DNA of 64,000 bases from positions 1 through 64,000 of the forward strand of contig JAAEQB010000026.1 in NCBI GenBank assembly GCA_024231975.1, in the 5' to 3' direction. A program made the translations under genes and the position numbers. Shown here one piece after another: positions 43,405 through 51,544 of the stretch. Position 1 is the stretch's first letter. Each line of letters opens with the position of its first letter. The notes beneath the pieces were generated by a model, which made no database searches, was not told the DNA's origin, and was given only the letters and a program-made list of their open reading frames with translations. Source of the DNA: Allobosea sp. (lineage in GTDB: Bacteria > Pseudomonadota > Alphaproteobacteria > Rhizobiales > Beijerinckiaceae).

Positions 43405-44721
43405 TCAGCCGCTCTGGCGAATGCGTCCGCGCTTCTCGGCGCGCGCTTTCGCCATCGCGCCGAGGAAATCCCCGATCGATTGCTCCAGTGCCAGCGATTG
43501 CGACGAGGTCGCCCGGACGCGGTCATCGACTTGCCGGGCGAGCGCAGCCGCTTCGCGCGCGAGGCCCTCGACCAGCGCGGCATGATGCGCGATGGCGTCG
43601 ACGCCCGAGGACGAGCTTTCGGCTCGCTCGGCGATCGAGCGGATATGGCTGGCCTGCCCCGCGACCGACTCGGCGACGACGTCGGCGCTGTCCTGGAGCG
43701 TCTGCATGGTCTGGCCGAGCCCGCGCACGGCCTCGCCGATGGCGCGCCCGGCATCGACGACCTCGCCGACGCCCTGGCGGATGGTTTGCGTTGCGTTGTT
43801 GGTGGCCGTGGCGAGCGCTTTGACCTCGGCCGCGACCACGGCGAAGCCCTTACCCGCCTCGCCGGCGCGCGCCGCCTCGATGGTGGCGTTGAGCGCCAGC
43901 AGATTGGTCTGTGCGGCGAGTGACCGGATCAGCTCGACCAGGCTGCCGATCCGGTCGCTCGCCTGCTGCAGCAATGCGACGCTGTCGCTGATCGCATGGC
44001 ATTCGGCGTTCGCCACCTGGGTCGCGCGGCTCGAACCTGCCGTCTCCTGGGAGATGCGCTCGCTGGCGAGCTCGCATTGCCGCGTCGCCGCGACGATCTC
44101 GGCGACGGAGGCGGCGACCTGCTCGGGTCGCTCCTGCGTGCCGGATAATGCCGACAAGGTCGCGCCAGCCTGGGTCGAGAGCTGGCCGGAGAAGCCGGCG
44201 ACATCCCCCATGCTCGCCTCGATCGCCGAGATGCGCTCGCCGATCCCGTCGCGAAAGGACTGTTCGAGTGCGCCTAGGCGATGGTCGACGTCGCTTTCGA
44301 GCGCATCGTCGAAGCAGGCGAGCGAAAAGGAGATGTCGGTGAGCATGAGCTTGCAGAAGACGCGCAGGGCCTCATCGACCGGGCCCCAGCGCCGCTTCCA
44401 GCGCGCGACCAGGACGGCAAGGAAGTTCGAGAAGTCCTCGAGGAAGAACTGCGGGTAGTCGGCGAGCAGGATGTCGCGATTATTGGCGCGGCCGACGATG
44501 CGCAGCTTCGCCAGCCGATAGCGCTCGTCGAATTCGAGCTTGAACAGCTTGCGGTATTTCACCTGCTCGTCGGAGGCGACGTCGAGCTGGTCGAGGTCGC
44601 GCTTGAAGGTCTTGGCGTAGAGCTTGCGGGTGGAGACGTCGAAATGCGGCTCCAGGATCGCCAGCAGGCGGCTGGCGATCACGGTTTCGGCCTGCGTGAA
44701 AGACGGCTGCGACGGATGCAT
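43405..44721 (-). CDS. Soluble chemotaxis transducer with protoglobin-like N-terminus
   Basis: A 438-residue cytoplasmic protein without membrane segments. Residues 1-140 are helical and align by eye with globin-coupled sensors (FDERYRLAKLRIVGRANNRDILLADYPQFFLEDF). However, the position of the heme-ligating histidine in the RIGKVHxRIGL motif is Asn/Ala, so heme binding is doubtful. Residues 150-438 are an MCP signalling coil with the hairpin IEAARAGEAGKGFAVVAAEVKALA. It may control a Che array or another kinase. It is a lone gene; no che genes are in the window. Confidence 0.82.
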   Translation of the reverse strand: MHPSQPSFTQAETVIASRLLAILEPHFDVSTRKLYAKTFKRDLDQLDVASDEQVKYRKLFKLEFDERYRLAKLRIVGRANNRDILLADYPQFFLEDFSNFLAVLVARWKRRWGPVDEALRVFCKLMLTDISFSLACFDDALESDVDHRLGALEQSFRDGIGERISAIEASMGDVAGFSGQLSTQAGATLSALSGTQERPEQVAASVAEIVAATRQCELASERISQETAGSSRATQVANAECHAISDSVALLQQASDRIGSLVELIRSLAAQTNLLALNATIEAARAGEAGKGFAVVAAEVKALATATNNATQTIRQGVGEVVDAGRAIGEAVRGLGQTMQTLQDSADVVAESVAGQASHIRSIAERAESSSSGVDAIAHHAALVEGLAREAAALARQVDDRVRATSSQSLALEQSIGDFLGAMAKARAEKRGRIRQSG

Positions 44722-44792
44722 CGTCCGAAGTGTCGCGCGAAATGATTAACCGCCTTCATACTTCAGGAGGCGCCGCTGTGGCCCGCTTTGGC

Positions 44793-44907
44793 TAGATCAC
44801 GATGATTTTGGATCGACTCGATCCAAAATCATAAACGTGATCGAATCTAAGAGTTAGAGCAGGATTTCTGCGAAAAACCGGTCCCCACTTTTTCGCATCC
44901 TGCTCTA
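44793..44907 (-). repeat. Mosaic of two palindromic repeats; includes stop-codon element (copy 2)
   Basis: Two adjacent palindromes. One has arms GATTTTGGATCGA and TCGATCCAAAATC (44803-44829) within ATCAC...GTGAT (44796-44841). The second, 44855-44907, reads on the minus strand TAGAGCAGGATGCGAAAAAG, then GGGGACCGG and a T-run, ending in CTGCTCTA. Its first triplet is the TAG stop codon of recF. Both halves match intergenic mosaic elements of Rhizobiales. Confidence 0.85.
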
Positions 44908-46032
44908 GGGCGCGGGTCTAACCTCGCCGGGCGTGACTAGGAAGCGCTGGGCTCCATCCGGGAGATCGCCGAACAAGGCAGGGTCGGCACCGGTCATCCA
45001 GACCTGGCAGCCGAGCGCGGCCAGGGTCCCATAGAGCGCCGCGCGCCGGCGCGGATCGAGATGGGCGGCGACCTCGTCGAGCAGGACGAGCGGTGGCAGC
45101 TCGCTCATCGTCGCGACGAGGCGGGCATGGGCGAGCACCAGCCCGATCAGCAGCGCCTTCTGCTCGCCGGTCGAGCCCTGTCCGGCCGGGATGTTCTTGG
45201 CGGCGTGGCGCACGGCGAGATCAGAGGCCTGCGGGCCGGCGAGCGTGCGCCCGGCTGCCTTGTCGCGCGGGCGCATTTCGCGCAGCATCTCGCGATAGCG
45301 ATCCTCGGCGTCGAGCGCCGGCAGGCTCGCGACCAGCGCGTCGAGCTCGCCCTCCAGCGCGATGTCGGCCTGCGGGAAGGGCGAGGCCTCGTCTGATGTC
45401 TGCGCGATGAGGGCCGAGAGCCGCGCCACCGTCTCGGCCCGGGCGGCTGCGACGGCGACGCCGAGCTCGGCGATCTCGCGCTCGACCGCGTCGAGCCAGC
45501 GCTGCTGGTGCGGGCTTTCGTCGAGGATGCGGTTGCGCGAGCGCAGCGCCTTTTCAAGCGCATTGGAGCGCGTGCCATGGCCGGGATCGACTGCCAGCAC
45601 CAGCCGGTCGAGGAAGCGCCGGCGATCGCCGGCCGCGCCGCGGAACAGCCCGTCGAGATCGGGCGTCAGCCAGACCAGCCGGACATAATCGCTGAAGGCG
45701 AGGGCCGAGCCGGCCGGGGCGCCGTCGATCCGGGCGATCCGCGCCCGCTTTCCCTCGGCATCGGGCGGCTCCAGCCCGATGCCGAGCCGCGCCCCGTCAT
45801 CGGCGAGCCCGATCGAGACGGCAAAGCCGCCATCGCCGGGCTGGCGCACCATGTCGGAAAGATCGGCGCGCCTGAGGCCGCGGCCGGGAGCGAACAGGGA
45901 GAGCGCCTCGAGCAGATTGGTCTTGCCGGCGCCGTTCTCGCCGCACAGCGCAACAAGCCGGCCCTCGATCGCAAGATCGAGGGCCGGATAGGAGCGGAAA
46001 TTCTGCAGCGTGAGACGGGCGACCGCGGTCAA
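44905..46032 (-). CDS. recF: DNA replication and repair protein RecF
   Basis: A 375-residue SMC-like ATPase that loads RecA at gaps. The Walker A GENGAGKTNLL is at 31-41, the ABC signature region includes GSTGEQKALLIGL, and the Walker B is LVLLDEVAAHLDPRRR. The start is a TTG at 46032, 15 nt after the dnaN stop. The stop codon is provided by a palindromic repeat. It completes dnaA-dnaN-recF; gyrB does not follow. Confidence 0.95.
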   Translation of the reverse strand: MTAVARLTLQNFRSYPALDLAIEGRLVALCGENGAGKTNLLEALSLFAPGRGLRRADLSDMVRQPGDGGFAVSIGLADDGARLGIGLEPPDAEGKRARIARIDGAPAGSALAFSDYVRLVWLTPDLDGLFRGAAGDRRRFLDRLVLAVDPGHGTRSNALEKALRSRNRILDESPHQQRWLDAVEREIAELGVAVAAARAETVARLSALIAQTSDEASPFPQADIALEGELDALVASLPALDAEDRYREMLREMRPRDKAAGRTLAGPQASDLAVRHAAKNIPAGQGSTGEQKALLIGLVLAHARLVATMSELPPLVLLDEVAAHLDPRRRAALYGTLAALGCQVWMTGADPALFGDLPDGAQRFLVTPGEVRPAP

Positions 46033-46047
46033 GATGCGCTCGCGGGA

Positions 46048-47166
46048 TCAGACCCGCATCGGCATCAGCACATAGAGGGCCGAAGCGCCTTCGCGGTCCT
46101 GGATCACCGTCGGCGAGCCGGGATCGGCGAGCTTGAGCAGCGCGGTGTCGCCGTCGAGCTGGGCGGCGATGTCCATCAGATAGCGCGCGTTGAAGCCGAT
46201 ATCGAGCGGGCCGGCATCGTAGTCGACCTCGATCTCCTCGGTCGCCGAACCGGAATCGGGATTGGTGACCGAGAGCGTCATGCGGCCATCGGCCATGGAG
46301 AGCTTCACGGCCCGGCCGCGCTCGGACGAGATCGTCGAGACGCGATCGACGGAGGCGGCGAAATCGCCCTTGTCGACGGTGAGCAGCTTGTCGTTCCCGG
46401 AGGGGATGACGCGCTGATAGTCGGGGAAGGTGCCGTCGATCAGCTTCGAGGTCAGCACGACCTCGGCGGTGGCGACGCGGATCTTGGTGGCGGAGAGCTC
46501 GACCTGGACCTCGCTCTCGCCGTCTTCCAGCAGCTTCTGGATCTCGGCTACGGCCTTGCGCGGCACGATCACGCCGGGCATGCCGAGCGAGCCCTGCGGC
46601 GCGGCGGTGTCGACGCGGGCGAGGCGGTGGCCGTCGGTCGCGACCGCGCGCAGCACCGGGCGCCCATCGACGTCGATCGCGTGCAGGTAGATGCCGTTGA
46701 GATAGTAGCGCGTCTCCTCGGTCGAGATCGCGAACTGGGTCTTGTCGATCAGGCGCTTGAGCTCGCCGGCCGGCAGCACGAAGCGATGCGCCATCTCGCC
46801 GGCGGTGATGTCCGGGAAATCGCTTTCCGGCAGCGTCTGCAGCGTGAAGCGCGAGCGGCCCGAACGCAGCACCATCTGGCCGGTCTCGCCGGTGGTCTCC
46901 AGCGAGACCTGCGAGCCGTCGGGCAGTTTCCGGACGATGTCGTAGAGGGTGTGGGCGGGCACCGTGGTCGCGCCAGGCTCGACGATATCCGCCGGCACGG
47001 TCTCGACCACCTCGATGTCGAGGTCGGTCGCCTTCAGCTTCAGCCCATCCTCGCTGCCGCGCAGCAGGAGGTTCGACAGGATCGGGATCGTGTTGCGCCG
47101 CTCGACGACACGATGGACATGCCCGAGCGACTTCAGGAGCGTGGAGCGTTCGACCGTAACCTTCAT
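46048..47166 (-). CDS. dnaN: DNA polymerase III sliding clamp
   Basis: A 372-residue beta clamp that tethers Pol III to DNA. The N-terminus MKVTVERSTLLKSLGHVHRVVERRNTIPILSN and the C-terminal YVLMPMRV are classical. ATG 47166 is chosen on homology; the frame is open further upstream. It lies 138 bp after dnaA, with a GTTAAC palindrome near 47276 in the gap. Confidence 0.97.
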   Translation of the reverse strand: MKVTVERSTLLKSLGHVHRVVERRNTIPILSNLLLRGSEDGLKLKATDLDIEVVETVPADIVEPGATTVPAHTLYDIVRKLPDGSQVSLETTGETGQMVLRSGRSRFTLQTLPESDFPDITAGEMAHRFVLPAGELKRLIDKTQFAISTEETRYYLNGIYLHAIDVDGRPVLRAVATDGHRLARVDTAAPQGSLGMPGVIVPRKAVAEIQKLLEDGESEVQVELSATKIRVATAEVVLTSKLIDGTFPDYQRVIPSGNDKLLTVDKGDFAASVDRVSTISSERGRAVKLSMADGRMTLSVTNPDSGSATEEIEVDYDAGPLDIGFNARYLMDIAAQLDGDTALLKLADPGSPTVIQDREGASALYVLMPMRV

Positions 47167-47303
47167 GGCGTCTTCTGGCATGCTGGCGCCCGCGGCGAGC
47201 CGGCAGGCAGAAAGGTGGCCCGCGACATTGCCGGACGGCCGAGCCGCGCGCAAGGGCGCGTGAGCCGGCCTGCACAGTTAACGCTGGGAGGGAGGCTGGC
47301 GCC

Positions 47304-48836
47304 TCATTCTTGCAGCATGCGCTTCAGGAGGTCGACCTCGTCATGGAGGAGGCGATCCTCGACGATCGCCTTCTCGATCTTGCGCACCGCGTGCAGCACG
47401 GTGGTGTGGTCGCGCCCGCCGAAGCGGCGGCCGATCTCCGGCAGCGAGCGCGGCGTCAGCGCCTTGGCAAGATACATGGCGATCTGGCGCGGCTTGACCA
47501 CGGCGGCAGTGCGGCGCTCCGACAGGATGTCGGCGCGGCTGACATTGTAGCGGGTCGCGACCAGCTTCTGGATGTCCTCGATCTTGACCCGGCGCGGCTC
47601 GCGCGTCCGCACGAGGTCGCGGATCGCCGCTTCCGCCGTCTCCATCGTCACGCTCGCCCCGGTCAGCGTCGCATGCGCGAGGATGCGGTTGGCGGCGCCG
47701 TCGAGATCGCGGCCATTGGTGGCGACGAGTTTGGCGACATAGGCGATCACGTCCGGATTGACGTGGAAGCTCGGATGGGCGGCCTTCAGCCCGTCGAGCC
47801 GGGTGGTCAGGATCTTGACGCGCAGCGCTTCGTCGAGCTCGCCGATCTCGACGACGAGACCGCCGGCGAGCCGCGAGCGGATGCGCTCGTCGAGCGCCTC
47901 CAGGTCGGCCGGGAGCCGGTCGGCGGCGACGACGATCTGCTTGCCGGCGTCGATCAGCGCATTGATCGTGTGGCCGAACTCCTGCTGGATCGAGCGGCCC
48001 TGGATGAACTGGACGTCGTCGACGATCAGGAGGTCGATGCCGCGCAGCTTCTCCTTGAAGGCGAGCGCCGTCTGCGACTTCAGCGCGGCGACGAAGCCGT
48101 ACATGAAGCGGTCGGCGGTGAAATAGGCGACGCGCTTGCCGTGCTGGCGCGCATCCTGGGCGATCGCCTGGATCAGATGCGTCTTGCCGAGGCCGACGCC
48201 GGCATGGAGGTAGAGCGGGTTATAGGGCGTCGAGCCGGCCGGAGCCGCAGAGATCCGCTCGGCGGCGGCGAAGGCGAGCGCGTTCGACTTGCCGACGACG
48301 AAGCTCTGGAAGGTCATGCGCCGGTCGAGCAGCGTGCCGCAGGCGTCCATGGGGTCGCGGTCGCCGGCCGGGGCAGCGGCCGAGGCGGCGGCGATCTCCG
48401 CCACCGGAGCGGCAGCGCGGGCCTGGGCCGGGCGTGCCCGCTGCACCGACAGGTCCAGGCTGGGCTCGCTGCTTTCCCGCGCCACCTGGCGCACCGAGAG
48501 GGCGACGCCGTTGGGCGCATCCAGCTCGGCCATGCAGTGCGCCCGCAGGCGCTCGGCATAATGGGCTTCGAGCCAGCTCTTCAGGAAGCGGGTCGGCACG
48601 GTCAGATGGGCGACGCCCTCGACGACCGCACCGATCTCGACGCGGGCGAACCAGCTCGAGAAGACATCCTCGCCGAGCTCGGCGCGCAGGCGCCGGCGGA
48701 CCCTGTCCCACCGATCCTTGGTCCCGACGACGCTCGCCGGCTCCGTCGGAGAAAGCCTGGTCACCACAGGGGTGGCCGCAGCCTCAGCCAGATTGCCAGT
48801 CTCCATCCGCTCGAACATTCCAATTGCCCCGTTCAT
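47304..48836 (-). CDS. dnaA: Chromosomal replication initiator DnaA
   Basis: A 510-residue initiator. Domain I begins at about residue 42 (DRWDRVRRRLRAELGEDVFSSWF); a variable domain II follows. Domain III has Walker A GVGLGKTHL and Walker B LLIVDDVQF; domain IV ends with GGRDHTTVLHAVRKIE, the DnaA-box-binding signature. Several starts are possible (GTG 48848, ATG 48836, 48818, 48806); ATG 48836 is chosen. A long, unusual upstream region (48849-49535) precedes it. Confidence 0.96.
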   Translation of the reverse strand: MNGAIGMFERMETGNLAEAAATPVVTRLSPTEPASVVGTKDRWDRVRRRLRAELGEDVFSSWFARVEIGAVVEGVAHLTVPTRFLKSWLEAHYAERLRAHCMAELDAPNGVALSVRQVARESSEPSLDLSVQRARPAQARAAAPVAEIAAASAAAPAGDRDPMDACGTLLDRRMTFQSFVVGKSNALAFAAAERISAAPAGSTPYNPLYLHAGVGLGKTHLIQAIAQDARQHGKRVAYFTADRFMYGFVAALKSQTALAFKEKLRGIDLLIVDDVQFIQGRSIQQEFGHTINALIDAGKQIVVAADRLPADLEALDERIRSRLAGGLVVEIGELDEALRVKILTTRLDGLKAAHPSFHVNPDVIAYVAKLVATNGRDLDGAANRILAHATLTGASVTMETAEAAIRDLVRTREPRRVKIEDIQKLVATRYNVSRADILSERRTAAVVKPRQIAMYLAKALTPRSLPEIGRRFGGRDHTTVLHAVRKIEKAIVEDRLLHDEVDLLKRMLQE

Positions 48837-48848
48837 GCTCGTACGCAC

Positions 48849-49535
48849 TTAGCCGTCCCACATGGGGATGGTGGTGCGATGTCTCGTTGTCAGGAAAAAC
48901 GCAGCTCCCCCCGTCGGCTCATGCCGCGAAGCGAGGTCACTCTAACGCTTTTCGTGGTAATGCCGCCTGGCTCGAAAATCCGGCCGCGGCCACTCGTCAT
49001 TTCAACGCATTTAAATCATCGAGACAAACAAACTCATCCTTCCAACCCTTTCCGGTTGTAAGCCAAAACCATCAACAATTCTGTGGAGGGGCGGCAGGAC
49101 ATCGCTGTCCGCCCGCCGATGAAAAGACCTTACAGGGCCGCCTCGAACGGGGGCAATATCCCCCTCAGCCGGCTTCGTGGCTGAAGGGCATTCCGGCAGG
49201 TATCTGACCTACCGGAAGGTACCTCGCAATCAGTTGGGGAAGTTAAGCTTTTCTTTACCGGGCGAGTCTCGTGCCGGCTCCGAATCTTTTTTTTCGAAGC
49301 CCGTTCTCCGCCCCATTCCGGCTCCGAAGATTCACCCAACTGAATTGCTTTGCCCACTAAGGTGATGAAAAATATGGAGGAATTTTGTGCGGTCAAAAGT
49401 CCCGATCGGGACGATTTCCGACCTCGAAAACGAAACCGGAGTCAAGCTGGTAAAGTCGTGGAAAGATTGCAGAATCGCCGTTGACAGCGGGTGTTGCGCC
49501 GCAGCATCGGACGTCGCTTTACGGTTAACCGGGCA
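48849..49535 (-). promoter_or_regulatory. Long structured dnaA upstream region
   Basis: About 690 bp with lower GC than its surroundings and no convincing gene. It contains five GANTC methylation sites between 49264 and 49476, and a CtrA-like box TTAA-N7-TTTA at 49243-49257. Three hairpins lie at 49149-49164, 49166-49183 and 49191-49217. A 13-14-nt inverted repeat (49226-49238 with 49335-49348) encloses much of this, and the direct repeat CCGGCTCCGAA is near 49274 and 49318. One partial DnaA box (TCCACA core on the minus strand) lies at 49082-49087. The layout suggests cell-cycle control of dnaA. Confidence 0.6.
49243..49257 (+). promoter_or_regulatory. CtrA-like box in the dnaA upstream region
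   Basis: TTAAGCTTTTCTTTA fits TTAA-N7-TTAA with one mismatch. It lies between the hairpin series and the GANTC cluster. Confidence 0.35.
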
Positions 49536-49563
49536 AACAAAAACCCGGCCTTTCGGCCGGGTC
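49536..49563 (-). terminator. Rho-independent terminator of rpsT
   Basis: On the minus strand CCCGGCC-GAAA-GGCCGGG is followed directly by TTTTTG, about 40 nt after the rpsT stop. A textbook intrinsic terminator that separates rpsT from the dnaA upstream region. Confidence 0.9.
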
Positions 49564-49599
49564 GAAAACTACTCGCAAATCCGCTCTGATGAACGGCGA

Positions 49600-49866
49600 T
49601 CAGGAGGCCAGCGCACCGATACGGTGGGCGAGGCGCGAGACCTTGCGCGAAGCGGTGTTCTTGTGAACCACGCCCTTCTGAGCGGCGCGCATCAGTTCCG
49701 GCTGAGCGGCCTTCAGCGCCTCGGCGGCGGCGCCCTTGTCGCCGGAGGCAATCGCCTCCTCAACCTTGCGCAGGAAGGTGCGCATGCGGCTGCGGCGCGC
49801 CTTGTTGACGTCGGTGCGCCGCGCGATCTTACGCGTGGCCTTCTTGGCCGAAGTCGTGTTGGCCAT
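49600..49866 (-). CDS. rpsT: 30S ribosomal protein S20
   Basis: An 88-residue basic, helical ribosomal protein of the small subunit. The N-terminus MANTTSAKKATRKIARRTDVNKARRSRM and the C-terminal HKNTASRKVSRLAHRI match the family. It has its own promoter (49986-50014) and terminator (49536-49563). Position upstream of dnaA is common in alphaproteobacteria. Confidence 0.97.
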   Translation of the reverse strand: MANTTSAKKATRKIARRTDVNKARRSRMRTFLRKVEEAIASGDKGAAAEALKAAQPELMRAAQKGVVHKNTASRKVSRLAHRIGALAS

Positions 49867-49985
49867 GGTCTGTCCTCGTCCTCTTCGCGGCAGGCGCCTG
49901 GCAATTGCCGGCTGGCACGACCACGAACCTTCAATGAAAATGCGAGCGACGGTCCTGCCGGAGCAAGACCGCCGCGAGGCCCGAC

Positions 49986-50014
49986 CCTATAGTTCCTGCC
50001 GGGCCCGGCGTCAA
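49986..50014 (-). promoter_or_regulatory. Sigma-70 promoter for rpsT
   Basis: On the minus strand TTGACG (50014-50009) and TATAGG (49991-49986) are separated by exactly 17 bp. Transcription would start near 49979, giving a leader of about 110 nt before the rpsT ATG. Confidence 0.7.
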
Positions 50015-50034
50015 CGGCGGAATCGTAGCCGCCT

Positions 50035-50430
50035 TCAAACGGCTTTTCGGCGGACAGCCACGGCCTCGATCTCGACGAGATAGCCATGGTGCAGTTCCGG
50101 CACCGGAACGACCGCGCGGGCCGGTTTGTGCGCCCCGAAGACCTCGGCATAGATCGCGTTGAAGTCAGGCCAATGCGCGGCGCCGACCAGATAGGCGGTG
50201 ACCTTCAGCACATCGGCCGGGCCGCAGCCGGCGGCGGCGAGCACGGCGAGGAGATTGTCGAGCGCCTGGCGCGCCTGCACCGCGAAGGGCTCGCCGGAGG
50301 TGTGGCTTCCGTCGGGGCGCGGCGCGAGCTGGCCGGAAACGAAGACCAGGTCCTTATAGGCCACCGCCTGCGCATAGTGCCCGGCCGGCGCCGGTACCTG
50401 CGGCGACAGGATCGTCTCGATCTCGCTCAC
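50035..50430 (-). CDS. RidA family enamine/imine deaminase
   Basis: A 131-residue RidA-type protein. The key arginine is present in KPARAVVPVPELHHGYLVEIEAVAV. It starts with GTG, overlapping the stop of the upstream threonine/serine dehydratase gene by 4 nt (GTGA). RidA hydrolyses the 2-aminoacrylate or 2-aminocrotonate released by such dehydratases, so the pair makes biochemical sense. Confidence 0.92.
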   Translation of the reverse strand: MSEIETILSPQVPAPAGHYAQAVAYKDLVFVSGQLAPRPDGSHTSGEPFAVQARQALDNLLAVLAAAGCGPADVLKVTAYLVGAAHWPDFNAIYAEVFGAHKPARAVVPVPELHHGYLVEIEAVAVRRKAV

Positions 50431-51425
50431 GCGCCCTCGCCGATAAAGCGCGCGAAGGCGGCGAGGTCGACATTGCCGCCGCTCAGGATGACGCCGACGC
50501 GCTTGCCTTCGACCGGCACGGCGCCGGTGAAGGCGGCGGCGGCGGCAAGGCAGCCGGTCGGCTCGACCACGAGCTTCATCCGTTCGGCGAAGAAGCGCAT
50601 CGCCGCGACGAGGGCGGCGTCCGGCACGGTGACGATGTCCTCGACGAGGTCGCGGATGATCGGGAAGGTGTAATTGCCGAGGAAGGCGGTCTGGGCGCCG
50701 TCGGCGATGGTCTTGGGCACGTCGATCTTGACGATCTCGCCCTTGCGCAGCGACTGCTGGCCGTCATTGCCGGCCTCGGGCTCGACGCCATAGACGCGGC
50801 AGCCGGGATTGAGCGCCTTGGCCGCCAGCAGGCCGCCCGCCAGCAACCCGCCGCCACCGACGCAGATCAGGATGATATCGAACGGACCGGCCTCCTCGAT
50901 CAGCTCCTTGGTCGCCGTGCCCTGGCCGGCGATGACATCGGGATGATCGTAGGGCGGGATCAGCGTCAGTCCGCGCTCGGCCGCCAGCCGGTCTCCCAGC
51001 TCGAGCCGGTCCTGGGTGTAGCGGTCATAGGTCACGACCTCGGCGCCATAGCCCTTGGTCGCCGCGACCTTCGCCGCGGGGGCGTCGAGCGGCATGATGA
51101 TCGTCGCCGGCGCGCCGAGCAGCCTGCTGGCATAGGCGATCGCCTGGGCATGATTGCCGGAGGAATAGGTCAGGACGCCGGCCTTGCGCTGCTCGGGCGT
51201 GAGCGCCGCGATGGCGTTGTAGCCGCCGCGGAACTTGAAGGCGCCCATGCGCTGCAGGTTCTCCGCCTTGAAGACGAGATTGGCGCCGGTGCGCTCATTG
51301 GCGGTGCGCGAGGTCAGCGCCGGCGTCCGATGCGCGACGCCGGCGATGCGCTGTGCCGCCACTTCGACATCGGCATAGCTCGGCAGCGCGATGCCGTCGG
51401 TGAGGGAGCGGGCTGCGGCGGTCAT
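50427..51425 (-). CDS. Threonine/serine dehydratase, PLP fold type II
   Basis: A 332-residue single-domain enzyme lacking the C-terminal ACT domain of biosynthetic IlvA. The PLP lysine is in GAFKFRGGYNA, the Asn loop is YSSGNHAQAIA, and the phosphate loop is VGGGGLLAGG. This is the catabolic-type threonine dehydratase or serine racemase class. It would yield 2-oxobutyrate or pyruvate through enamines handled by the overlapping RidA gene. Confidence 0.93.
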   Translation of the reverse strand: MTAAARSLTDGIALPSYADVEVAAQRIAGVAHRTPALTSRTANERTGANLVFKAENLQRMGAFKFRGGYNAIAALTPEQRKAGVLTYSSGNHAQAIAYASRLLGAPATIIMPLDAPAAKVAATKGYGAEVVTYDRYTQDRLELGDRLAAERGLTLIPPYDHPDVIAGQGTATKELIEEAGPFDIILICVGGGGLLAGGLLAAKALNPGCRVYGVEPEAGNDGQQSLRKGEIVKIDVPKTIADGAQTAFLGNYTFPIIRDLVEDIVTVPDAALVAAMRFFAERMKLVVEPTGCLAAAAAFTGAVPVEGKRVGVILSGGNVDLAAFARFIGEGA

Positions 51426-51544
51426 GGCAAATCCTGCGTGCTCTTAAGAGTGAGCAGCCATGGTCCAGCAGCGCCGCCGGCCTTTCAAGTGAAAGAAATT
51501 AGCCCCGGCCATGCGTGGCGCTGATCGGCCGGGGCTTGCCTCTG

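Noticed and set aside
48849..49535. dnaA upstream region as chromosomal origin
   Set aside because: Only one partial DnaA box is visible and alphaproteobacterial origins usually lie near hemE or parAB. The GANTC and CtrA-like features fit dnaA regulation at least as well.
49387..49992. A plus-strand frame starting GTG at 49387 with a strong GGAGG 7 nt upstream
   Set aside because: Most of it runs antisense through rpsT and its leader and shows no recognisable protein features; the early part is only about 45 codons. A short leader peptide cannot be excluded but is unsupported.
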